This document shows positions 11,881-23,400 of a stretch of 64,000 bases of DNA, one piece after another. Numbering within the stretch: the stretch's first letter is position 1; every line of letters begins with the position of its first letter. Under the pieces are notes generated by a model, which was not told the DNA's origin, searched no databases, and saw only the letters and a program-made list of their open reading frames with translations. The position numbers were made by a program, and so were the translations under genes. Origin of the DNA: Desmodesmus armatus (Eukaryota; Chlorophyta; Chlorophyceae; Sphaeropleales; Scenedesmaceae); contig VIIQ02000121.1 of NCBI GenBank assembly GCA_007449985.2, positions 1 to 64,000 of the forward strand, written 5' to 3'.

Positions 11881-12128
11881 TGGACATGCCCTCGCGCTGG
11901 AGTGAGCAGGTACGGTAGCTGTTTGTGTGGGGTTGGGGGAACCATCCAGACCCTGTCACTGAGTGGCTCAGCTGGTCTCTGCCCACCTTGCTGCAGCAGC
12001 AGATGGTCATGTGTTACAGCTCACAGCAGTTACAGTTTTTGTAGTAAATTCATGTGTTACAGCTCACAGCAGTTACAGTTTTTGTTTTTACAGTTTTTGT
12101 AGTAAATTCTTCCCGGGGGCATCTGCAT

Positions 12129-12548
12129 CTCACCAACAGGGGTGTACCGTTTCACGTTTTCTGAAATTTCACTGTTGAAATTTCAATGAAAATTTCATGA
12201 AAATTTCACGCCCCAAAACCCCTTGGTCTCTGTGAAATGGTGAAGAGGGTGGTCTGCCAGTGCTGGGGCAGTGCTGCAGCAGCTGATGCACCCCCAAGAA
12301 GGGCATGAAACTACTGTTGACACTGTTTCATCACTATAGAGGCCTTCAAAACCAAGACAGCCCGCCCTCAGCCCTTGATAGAGCCGGCTGGGGCCCTACC
12401 AGAAGTGATCTGCAGCTGCTGCTGCTGCCTGCCGCCCAGCGTTTCACCGTTTCACTTTCAGAGTGAACTTTTCATGAAATTTCAAATTTCACTGTAATTT
12501 CTTTCACGGACCCCCAAAACCATGAAATTGTACACCCCTGTTGGTGAG
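12129..12548. mobile_element. Non-autonomous terminal-inverted-repeat (MITE-like) element
   Basis: A 420-bp element with perfect 19-bp terminal inverted repeats: CTCACCAACAGGGGTGTAC at 12129-12147 and its complement at 12530-12548. Inside both ends are AT-rich blocks of TTTCA/TGAAA motifs. The CAGGGGTGTAC core resembles hAT-superfamily termini. No 8-bp target duplication is seen directly outside the 19-bp repeats. No transposase is encoded, so it would need one supplied in trans. The hAT assignment is an inference from the end sequence only. Confidence 0.75.
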
Positions 12549-12702
12549 TCACCAACACGCCCTGTTGTCGTTTCTGCTGCAGGATTCTTGCTGGCGACTG
12601 CTGCGGCTCCTACCTGCTGCTGCCACCTGCTGCTGCCACCTGCTGCTGCTGCTGCTGCTGCTGCTTCCTGCCAGCCCTTTGTTTCTGCCTTCCAGGTTTG
12701 TC

Positions 12703-13048
12703 CAAGTACACGGCCTCATGCATCCACTCCAACCTCATGGCGTGTGTATTCTTGCATGTGTGGATCCGTTCACACATGCACACGCTATAGACCCCTGTCC
12801 CTCGCCCAGCACTGCTGTGGACCAGACAAGGTGCCAGTGCCTGGCAGAACTGCTCTTACCGGCTCTGCCAGCACCCACCGGCACAGCACACCTGCAGCCA
12901 TTCAACAAAGCTGCGTGCTGTGTCGTGGGTGAGCACTGGGGTTGTTGTTGGCAGCATGTGTGGGTTGTGTTGGCGCTGCACGGGCTCGGTTGGCTGCCAT
13001 AAGACCCCTGATGCCAGTTGCTGCGGCTGCCCCACCACCCCTGGCCTC
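12703..13048 (+). repeat. Duplicated segment, copy 2
   Basis: Second copy of the segment at 11531-11880, in the same orientation. A CTG run (about 12640-12664) lies just upstream, where copy 1 has a shorter CTG run. The inverted-repeat element 12129-12548 lies between the two copies. Confidence 0.8.
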
Positions 13049-13168
13049 TGGAGCAGCCTCTTCTGCAGGATGCTGCTGGAACATCTTTCACCGTGCTGAG
13101 GTCCTGCAGGCTTCTAAGCATATGTAAGGTGGGTACTGCTACTAAAAGCGTGGGCAGCTGGCAGTGTT

Positions 13169-13450
13169 TGTTTGACGTCTGTCTCAAGGGCCATGCAAGC
13201 AGGCCCTGAGGGGTGGCCAACGGTCCCTCAGGGCCTTCTACCGGCGTGGATGGGTGCAGCCCACGCGACCTGGGATGCGTGAGCCTCGTGCAGCAGTCGA
13301 TTCAAACAGCACTACAGCTGTATGTTTGTCGTATGTCTCAAGGGCCAAGCAAGCGGTGTGGCTAGAGTGGTCCCTGACCGGCGTGGATGGGAGCAGCCCA
13401 CGCGACCTGGGATGCTTGAGCCTCGTGCAGCAGTCGAGTCTCACAGCACT
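13169..13450 (+). repeat. Tandem duplication of about 150 bp
   Basis: Two adjacent copies share GTCTCAAGGGCCA, GGCGTGGATGGG, GCAGCCCACGCGACCTGGGA, GAGCCTCGTGCAGCAGTCGA and a final ACAGCACTACAG. The second starts near 13323. No protein signature was recognised. Confidence 0.75.
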
Positions 13451-14315
13451 ACAGCTAGCAGCACTGTCAAGGTGGGGTAGATGCTCAGCAGTTCAACTGC
13501 ATGCCTGCATTGTTGTCGTACCCCACTCATGTGCTATGGGCTGAGGCACCAGGCCCGGCTTTGTGTTGGGCTCAGCATACCCGACTCGCGTCGCGGCAGC
13601 TACAGGGACGACAGGTGTCAGCAGCACAACCTTGCAAAGTGCTGCTGGAGTGGTTCGACCCCACTCAGTCCCAAACACACAGCTACAACCACTACTAGTA
13701 GCTCTGGCCAAGCAGGCTTGACCACTTTCTGGTTGAATGGATGCAAAGATGCTTTACCACACGTGTGGCCTGGAGACACAGGCTCGAAGCAATCCACCGG
13801 CTTGCATTTAGTCTGTGTGTGTAGTCATTGCCGGCATGGGGGTCCCTTGCCGTTGTTGCCACTTTTGCTAATATGCAGCCACAGCCGGCCCAGGCTTTGA
13901 CAGGCTACAGCGCTTCCCCCAGACGACTTGTTGGTGCTGTCTAGGTACCCGGGCAGACTGTTGCGAAAGGGGCCTGCTGGAAAACTTGTAACAGGCTGAT
14001 GATGTGATGTGGTGATGCTAGGAAGCCTTGTGCTGAACCGTGAACAATTGTGGCAACATGTGTCATGATGATGTAGGCTGGGTGACATGGATCAAACGCA
14101 CATGCATCTACCTTTGGGGCATATACCAAGCATATCAGCAGCGCTTCGCAAGCAAGGTCGTGGAAGGCCATCGCAAGAATTTCATTGTACCTGTTTATGC
14201 GTTTGACTGCGCGCTCGCGCGGCGATCGCTTCGGCCGGCTGTAACGGCAATGTCGTCATGCAGCGTCATCGTCGCCCCGGGGTCAACTTCTTCTTCAATT
14301 GCTCCACGTATAGCT

Positions 14316-14325
14316 CCTTTATATC
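14316..14325 (+). promoter_or_regulatory. Possible TATA-like element of the phospholipase-like gene
   Basis: CCTTTATATC lies about 110 bases before the start codon at 14432, after a CpG-rich block. Position and composition suit a core promoter. This is a motif match only. Confidence 0.3.
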
Positions 14326-14431
14326 ATTTTTGAAGGCCAACCTTGGTTCTTTTGCATATCAGAACGAGGCACAGTGTTGACCAGCACTGGATCCTCATTG
14401 CACACCCAGTTCTGGGCCTCAGGCCTCGCAA

Positions 14432-17400
14432 ATGAAGACAGTACAGTTGTGGCTGTGTTTGCTGCTGGCCATCTGCACCCTGGGGCGCGCATCAGCACAA
14501 GCTGCAGTCTACAGCCCACCAGCACCCTTGACTGTAAATGCATTCGCTGGGGGCAATGAAAGCTGGTTCAGCTTCCCAGAGGCCACCCCTGGCAGCAACT
14601 ACAGCATGCCAAGTGTGACGTCACGACCGCGCTTTGCAATTGCCCTGTCAGGGGGCGGCATGAGGGCAGCTACTGTGGGGCTGGGGATGCTGAGAGGCCT
14701 CCATCAGGTTGGTCCGTGCTTCGCCAGCCCTTTCCCTGCACTAGGCCACACCACTCAGCGGCTGCACGTGGCTATGTGACAATTGCACACGCCGGGCATG
14801 CTTGACCTCACTATGAGGCTCCCTCGACTGGTGGTGACAGACAGACAGACAGACAGACAGGTGTCAGTTCCTGTACCTCACTCACAGGGGTACTGCTGTG
14901 CTGCAGTTGGGAGTGACTGATGGGGCTCGCTACATGTCATCAAACTCTGGTGGAAGCTGGCTGAATGCAGCCTTCTCCTTCAACCAAAAGGTGATCATGA
15001 GCAGCACACAATGCAGCTGTCGCATTCACTTGCAGCAGCCGTCAGCAGCTGCTGCGCAAACCAATGACAGGTAAAAGTGTGGGAAACAACACATCTTGGC
15101 TGCACCACACGACCGCCTGCGCCAGCCACATGAAGTGCACTGTGCTACATGCATGCTGCAGTAGCAGCGTCTGGTGGCCTTCTTCGTGCATTCGCTGTCA
15201 TTGATCAATCAGCTGCTATTCCGCCAGCACCGGCCAGCTACAGCCACATCGGTGGCGTAGCCACCCACTGCCAGCTGGCGGTCTGCAATGGGCTGGCAAC
15301 CCTGCCAAGTGAACAGTCTTCCTTAACACAGTCTCAGAAGGCTGGCCTTGCTGTGACATGTGCTTTGTGTGAATGCAGTACCCTGTGTCTGCCTTCCTGG
15401 GGTCCTACATCCCACCTGAGCAGTTGAGCAAGGCTGCTGTTGAGGTGGCAGCAGCACCTGAGACCTTTGAGGCTGCCATTGCTGCTGCTGAGCTGCTGGG
15501 GCCCGGCCTGCTAGGTGAAGGGGGGGGGCTGTCGTGCGCAATTAGCTGTCACTGCCGAGGACATACACTACACAACAGTCGTGAGCAGGGCTGAACACAG
15601 CAGCTGCTTACACTCATAGGGTGTTGCCCTAGGACATGGGAGCATTGTTCAAGAGGATACTCCCCCCTAAGTAGATGATGCTGGCTTGTGGCCCCCAGGT
15701 TGAATCCAGCAGTGTGCTCGATATCGGGCAGCAATTTTGAGGCAGGAGGGGGGGCTCTGCAGCCTGCGTGCTGCAACTTCCCACCAGCCTTGGGAGGAGC
15801 CTCAGGCTCCTGAGCTGTGCTGACAACCTTTCCGGCAGGTTGTCACTGATCGTACAGCTGCACTGATCACTCTGTCATTCAGCCATGCCAGGTCAGGGGT
15901 GGCCGCCAAGTATGGCAGCTGCATTGCTACACGAACTTGATGTGTGTTGATCGAGGGGACTGCTGTGTCTGCTCCTGCAGCTGCGCTGGAGGATGCAGTG
16001 AAGGCTTTTGGCAGGGGAGAGCAACAGGGGGTGGGAGCCTGGAGCCAAACAGTGAGTCTAGCATCATGATTACCATTGCTGTTGAGTAGCCACAGCTGTG
16101 CCAGCAGGCTTTGGCGGGGTCTCGCAGCTACAGCTACATATGCATGTACATGCATGAAGGGGCAGCAACGACAGCAGCTGTGACGTCAACGGGACGTGCA
16201 CCACTTGCTGCATTCATGCCTTCTGCCTTCATGCACTCTGTGGTGCTGCAGATTGGTGCTGCCTTCCTGCAGCCGTACGACCTAAACAGCGATGCTGCCA
16301 CCTTCACAGCACAGAACACCAGCGGCCCTGTGCACCAGGCCTTGCAGGGACTAGACCCGGCAGCAGTGACAGTGTACCCCTACAAGCCATACTCACCTGC
16401 TGGCAGCACCACACCTGGCGATGCCAACAGCACTGCTCCATCAAACAGCAGGTGTGCCAATGAATCAATCATCGACGTTCACCATTCATTGACGTGACGG
16501 AAGGTTGCTGCACGGAAGCATAGCCTGCATGTGCATGTGGTAGCTGGCAAGGCAGCTGTTACTGAACCCCAGCTATGCCATAGCTGTCGGACAGCTACTA
16601 GCTAACTGGTAGTCAATGACACGGCAGGATGGGAGCATGCAGCGCCCATTGTCACTCAGGCTAACCTAGCAGGAGAGTTTGCCATGTCTGGCCTGGTCAG
16701 TGGTGTGAGGAACACGAGCCCAAGGCTGGTTGTGTGGTGGTGCTGGACAGCAGGTTTCAAACCAAATCAATGGACGGTTCATGCTGCTGTTGCCTGCAGT
16801 GCCTACCGGCCCTTTCCTATCATGATGGGCTCCATTCTGCTGCCTGACACGCCTCTGGGCTTCTATCCATTTGAGGTAATGCTCATGACAGGCATCTTTT
16901 TTGTGTGTACACACAGTGGCAGCTGCTGTAGAGTGACTGAGATATTGCCGTGGCACTAGTCAGCCAACTGGACTGCCTTCCTCCAGGCACAGTTGTATGC
17001 ATCGGAGGGCCGCCATGCTGCTGTGTATGATGCATGCGTTGTTTGCTCAATTGTGTTGTTGAACAGGTTGCTGCTGTGCTGTGCTGTGCTTTGACGTGCA
17101 GTTTACCCCGCTGTATGTGGGGATTGCACCGTACTACAACACTACAGACCCCCCTGTGGGAGGTGGATATGTAGACCCGGTAAGCCACCACCGTCAGTGA
17201 CTTCCAAACCAGCAACAGTTGGCCGCAGCGGCCGCTTGACAAATGTTGCCAGACACAAGCATGGCAAGACAAACACACTCCGGGGTGTGGGCAACACATC
17301 TGGACCTGGTGCTGCTTGGAATGCTGCCACCGCTTGGGACCTACCTGTCTCTTGAACTATTGCACGGGAGGGAGCTTCCAGGCTGGAGTGCCACACTTCG

Positions 17401-20400
17401 GAAGCCATCACATCTTAGGCCCGCATTTTTGCCTGGGTGCATGAAGTGCACACCGCTATGGCCATTCGAAGGGACAGCCCCTTTGCCACTGCCCACATTG
17501 TCCCCACTGTGCAGGCCGGCTTCAACAGTCCAGCGCCCAGCCCCCCTCCCACCCTCCCAGCATCCCTCCTGGAAGCCTTCGCCGCCAGCAACTCCACAGG
17601 CTTTGACAACGGTACACTCCTCACAGCCACCACTACTAGCTCAGCCACCCAGGGTCCTGACACAGCCAATGCCACACAGCAGCCAAGAGACCCTATACAG
17701 ACGGAGCTGCTGTCTCTATCTCTGAAGCCTGACTATTTGGTGCCTCTCAAAGTGGTGACGGGCATTTCGAGTTCGTTCATCACTAATCTGTTGAAGCCTC
17801 AGGGGACGATCAGCAGGGAGCTCACTGGGACAGAGGTGCTCAAGTGAGTGAGGGTGCTTGACTATTACTAGTACGCCAATGCGTGCATCATAGCTGTGGA
17901 GACAGTGGTGGAGTAAAGTGTCGGTGACGGCAGTCTACCCCTGCTAGGAAGTGACACCAACACTTCATGTGGCTGGGATGTTATTCAGCCACATGCCGCA
18001 AGTTGACCACCAATGTTGAGAAGGTTTGTTGGGCATGGGTGGCACCCCCCCCCCCCCAAACTAATGAAAGGCACTGCCCAAAGCGCCTCATCATGGAGTT
18101 GTGATAATCAGACTGAACCCCACGTGTGTCTGTGTTGCTGCAGGTACTGGAGTCCTGTCAGCTTCACCTCCAAGGCTGTGGCCTTTGCGGATGGTGGCTC
18201 AGCCGACAACCTGGCCGTCACTCCACTGCTGCGGCGGCGCATGACGAAGCTGCTGGTACTGGTTGCGGCATCAGACAGCGTTACAGGCACGCAGAATGCT
18301 GCAGACTGGGGAGGTGAGCCGCGCCGGACTGACAGATATCTGTCATCTAGATGTGACTCTTCGGCTGTTTTTTGTTTTACCAGGGGGTGGGGGGCGTAAT
18401 CCCACCGGCTGGCCACACACAGCGCAATCAGGCGAACCCAACTGCCGGGGGCCCGAGGCAAAGCCTCACACCAATGAGATCGCCTCACACCCTTCACCAG
18501 GAGGTGCCCAGTGCCCGGACCAAAAAGCGTGGGACTGATAGATGTAGCTCTTTGGCTGTTTTGAACCTCAATGTCGAGTGGCAACTAAGTTGATTGCTGG
18601 GAATGTCATTCGACTGACATGAATTCACGCCAGTGCCACCGAGACGCCACAGTGTGGCTGGCACCCCTGGTGTCCCAATGAGTCCGCTTCTTGGCATGCC
18701 TAGCGCTCCTGGCATGTGTCGTGTGTGTGTCGTAGGGTACTCCACCGTTGCTGCTGCTGCTGCTGCTGCTGCTGCGGCTGCTGTTGCTGCTGTACGGCTG
18801 CAGGCTACCAGTATGACGTTTCTGGGTTGTTTGGTGCGGCGCCGCCGAGCCACCCGTCTTACGACGAGGACGGCACGATCACAGGCGTACCCGTTGACCT
18901 GTTCAACAGGAAGCTGCAGGTGAGACACACAGCAGCCATTGCTGCATGTCACAAGTGCCTGACAGGCACATGAAATGCAGCTGGTGAAACGCAGCTGGCA
19001 TCTGCGAAAACACACAGATGGCTTTGCTGCAGGCATCTGTCCTGGGTATCGAGGCTTATCCAGCTAGCCTAACCCATTTTTGAAAAATGCTGTCTTCAAG
19101 ACAAGTTGTCTCGCCACGCCACCATATGCTTGCGTTGGCTGGCCAACCCAGCACACCCCAGCGACAGCGCGCGCACTGCTGTTGCATGCTTGCACACGCC
19201 GCATACGCACCCACCTACTGACCCGGGATCACAGTTTGGTGCACATGACTTCGGCTCGTATGCATGCTCCACAGGTGTTCCCTACAGCAGGCTTTCAGGC
19301 CTTGTATGACGGGCTGAGGCAGACCACAGAAGCCGGTGGCCCCACCTACCATCTTGCAAACTACACAGTGCTGACCAACAATCACCAGGCCATCTTTGGA
19401 GGCTGGCAGGTGCGCTGACATTTCAAACAGCTAGCCTAGGCTAGGGCCTAGCATGTGGGCTGCACAAGAGTCTGTAAGGCAGTAGGGTTCGCCTGATTGC
19501 GCTGTGTGTGGCCAGCAGGTGCGAGTCCGCCCCCCTTGGTAAAGCAAACAAAAAAGGGCGCCGGCGGCCAGCTGAGACTCTGATGCATCGATGGTGGCAC
19601 CATCAGCCAGGGCAGACAGGCTGTTACTGTTTCTGGTACTGTTCCTGTTGCTTTTGTATAGATCTGGATGCGCATGAACTTAGTTGCAGCTTTCAGGCTC
19701 TTCCGCTGCAGTTTGGCCAGCTGCAAAATGTCAAAGGCAACATGAGTCAAAACCTCCATCGCTGCTGGCGGTCAGTAGCATACAAAGTAACTAACCTATG
19801 TCATCTTGATCAACTGCGTCAGTAACCACAGTAAGCCACTGATCTCATGAGGTGCGCATCAACATGGCGCAATTAGGCGTCTCTCATCAGTGTGAGGCTA
19901 GACCTCGGGTTCCCGGCAGCTTCGGCTGTTGTGTTTGTGGCCAGCCGGTGGGGGTCCGCCTCCCTTATCCTTCATCATCATTACACGTGTTTCCGGCCAG
20001 GTTCATTGTGCATGGATAGGGTACAGACGCTGTGAGATCAAGTTAGCCCACTCCAGCGACCCAAGCAGGATGCGAACCCGGGTATACCGGTTCGCAAGGA
20101 GCATGCATACCATTAAGCTACTAGGACGCGTTTCGGCCGAGCTTACTGGCCTCATCAGCTGGCGGGATGCACACTGAGGGCATTGACACCCTCTTATCTG
20201 CCTTGCACACAACCCAACACACACACACGGTCCTCCATGTCCATTTCCACACTGTTTTGTGGCTCGCAGCTGTGTGTTCGCTGTTTTCTGTTCCGTCCGC
20301 CCTTTCTTGTCGCAACCCTGCAGGTGCGAGAAGCAGTGCCGTTGGCGCCATTCAGTCCTTCCAGTGTATTATATCTCTGTGTTCGCAATCTGGAAGCACA

Positions 20401-23400
20401 CTGAGTGTGCGTGACAAGCTTTTGATGGTGGGGTTTGTCCGAACGGCCCCCTTCCGTGCTGGTTGTGTCCATCCGTGGCTGGGTTCAGTTGCAACGTAGT
20501 TGCTTGAGAAACCCGTGTAACACCTTCATTCATTCCACACTGAAACAGCAGGTGCCTGTCACTCAGTCATGCGTGTTCATGTTCATGTGCGTTCCACAAG
20601 GCCGCATCTTTCAATGCTCTATGCCTTGCACATGCTTGCATGTCTTGCTAACTCTGTGTGTCTTTACAGGTACTTGCTGAAATATGCAGGTTGGTGGCGC
20701 TTTGTTACTTTTGGGGGGATGATGGATTGGTGTCCCCGGTTGCCAATGGTCGGCAGCTTATGGCCTGAACTGACAGGCCCCATGTAACACAACTACTACT
20801 ACTGGTCCTCCATAATGGATTGGTGTGCCTGAGTGTGCGTGACAAGCTTTTGATGGTGGGGTTTGTCCGAACGGCCCCCTTCCGTGCTGGTTGTGTCCAT
20901 CCGTGGCTGGGTTCAGTTGCAACGTAGTTGCTTGAGAAACCCGTGTAACACCTTCATTCATGGTGTGCCCGGTTGCCAATGGTCGGCAGCTTAAGTCCCG
21001 AATTGACGGGGCCTCTTGTAACAAATCACACACACACACACACACGGTCCTGTGTCCATCCGTGGCTGGGTTCAGTTGCAACGTAGTTGCTTGAGAAACC
21101 CGTGTAACACCTTCATTCTTCTTCATGCGTGTTGGCGAGGGATAGGTTGGATCAGCGGCATGGGCGCCCCCAGCTTGTTTTTCGCACCTTCCGTAGGGTC
21201 AATATAATGGTCTGAGGGCTGCAGGTGGGAGCGTCTTCCCCTACGGACCGCACAGGTCGATCCCAGTGTACCTTCGTCTGTATGGCCTGTGCTCAATCAG
21301 AGGACGCCCTGGAGCTTTGCAACGTTTTCTTTCCAATGTTTTTATTCAATACCCTGGTCTCCTGGCCAGGATGTCCACTCTCCGACATCGTCCAATGGTG
21401 CCATCGCTGATGATGGTTATCAACTCTGCACAGCAACTTTCTCCGGGGCGCGTGATGGACTTTTCAGGGCTGGTTGCCGGTTTACAGACTCAAACCGGGG
21501 GCAGCGTGTCCTTGGAGCAGTGGACGGTGACGTTCTTTTTGTCAAGTCACATCGATGGTGCAGCAGTGGTGTGACGTGCTGGTTGTCTTCAAGGACGCAG
21601 GGACTGTTGTGTTCCGCAGCAGCTGTGCTTTCGGGGTTGTCATCATCCCCATTGTTGGCCCCTTGGCTTGGCAGGCCTGGGGAAGTGCCTTGGGAGGATG
21701 CCCATGCATGTTATGGGGCAGTTGCCCTTGTGGCATGCTGCCTACTTTGCCATGACTGGTCATGCATGACAGACGGTAGCACAGGCACAGCCAGGGTGGT
21801 GCCTCATGCTTTGCGAAGAGTTGTTTCTCACCTTTGTTGCTGCCTGCAGCAGCAGGTGGAGGCTTCAGCTGTGCGCAAATTTGTGCAGCCATGAGGGTGC
21901 GGGATGGTTGTGTTTGATGCTTTTCCATCCAGCTGTGTGTTTTGATGCAGTTGTAGTCATATCAGCCAAATTCCCTGCCTAATGCTGTCTCATCTTCCCC
22001 TATGCACATCCTTTTGCGTCCTGGTTGGAGCACACATTTTTCAACAGCGTGGGATGAGGGGGTGCAGTGTTGGCAGCTGTGCTTGCAGGCAGGGCTGAGG
22101 TTGCGTGCATGCTGCTACCTGCTGTCAGAGGTGTCAGGGCGGTCCGAGTCGCCTGCATACAGTGTTTGCTTGTGGTCTGTGCATGTGCTTTCTCATGGAC
22201 AGTTCCTGTTCATGTGCTTTCCACAAGGCCGCATCATTCCATGCTCTATGCCTTGCCCATGGACAGTGCTTAGCTTGCTTCATGTCATGTGCATGCATGC
22301 CCCTTGCTAAACCCTTGTTGTGCCCATAGGTGTCCACTGTCCTGTCACTGAACCTGACTGAAGTTTTGGTGGCGCCTATGTTACTTTGGGGGGCATAATG
22401 GATTGGTGTGCCCGGTTGCCAATGGTCGGCAGCTTAAGTCCCGAATTGACGGGGCCTCTTGTAACAAATCACACACACACAGGTCCTTCGGACACCGCAA
22501 GGTCACTCGGGTGCTTCGGTGGTGGGGTTTGTCCGAACGGCCCCCTTCCGTGCTGGTTGTGTCCATCCGTGGCTGGGTTCAGTTGCAACGTAGTTGCTTG
22601 AGAAACCCGTGTAACACCTTCATTCGGGTGCTTCGGCGGTGGTGGAAGCTGCGTGTGCCTAATGAGCACAAGGAGGCTGCATGGCGGCTCACCCTCGACG
22701 CGTTCCCTACGGCCCAGCGCATGCACACAGGCACCTCTTGTGTAGCATGTGGGGCTGCTGAGCCCGGTGTACAGCACCATTGTTGGGAGTGTCCTGTTGC
22801 AGGGGCGGTGCGGGCGGAGATTGAGGGGCAGTTGCGAGCTCACCGGGTGGGCGACGCCCCCCCTTGGTTGGCTGCTGACCGCGGCCTGCAGTGTGCAGCT
22901 TTGTGGATGGGGGTGAAACCTCATCCCCGGTTGCATCATATTGTGTGGGACATGGTGTGTCTGGCTGGCATCGGTGCTGTTGACTTCGGCCGCAGAGTGG
23001 CGTGGGCTGTGGCAGCAGAAGGTCTTGCGTTGCCTCTGCTGACGGTAGAGCGCATTGCAGGGCGTGCTGCTGTTGGGGAGTTTTGGCGCGTCTTGGCTGA
23101 CTTTGCGGTTTCTGCAATCATCCCTAAGCGGGCGCAGGGGCTTGCGCTCACACAGCAGCCTTTCATTGCATGGCATGTGGTGCTGTCAGGAGGCAACGGT
23201 TTGCGGGTTGCGGCATTGAGCTTCTGCATGTGGTGACATGTGAGTTGCTGGCTGCTGTGTGACTTCTATCCTGCTGGCTTGTGAACAGTGCAGCGACTGG
23301 TGGTGTCGATGAAGTTGCCCCCACGTGCGCCCACTGCAACATGTGGGAGTGTTTTGTGGCTCGCAGCTGTGTGTTCGCTGTTTTCTGTTCCGTCCGCCCT

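Larger units (their letters stand above)
10560..14431. other. Repeat-rich intergenic region upstream of the phospholipase-like gene
   Basis: No coding gene is recognised. The region holds a duplicated 350-bp segment, a terminal-inverted-repeat element, a direct repeat of 40-45 bp containing GTTACAGCTCACAGCAG (about 12010 and 12055), and a 150-bp tandem duplication (13169-13450), all listed separately. Minus-strand open frames around 10361-11014 look like shadows. The last 250 bp (CpG-rich near 14205-14245) are the likely promoter of the next gene. Confidence 0.5.

Noticed and set aside
12129..12548. Eight-base target duplication proving hAT insertion
   Set aside because: The eight bases next to CAGGGGTG on the two sides are inverted complements, not direct repeats, so they belong to the terminal repeat and are not a target duplication.
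21289..21894. 201-codon ORF within phospholipase intron 11 as a transposon protein
   Set aside because: No reverse transcriptase, nuclease or transposase motif is visible; composition fits non-coding sequence between retroelement ends.
22469..23176. 235-codon minus-strand ORF
   Set aside because: Antisense of the LINE zinc-knuckle ORF, which has the recognisable C-x2-C-H-C pattern on the plus strand.
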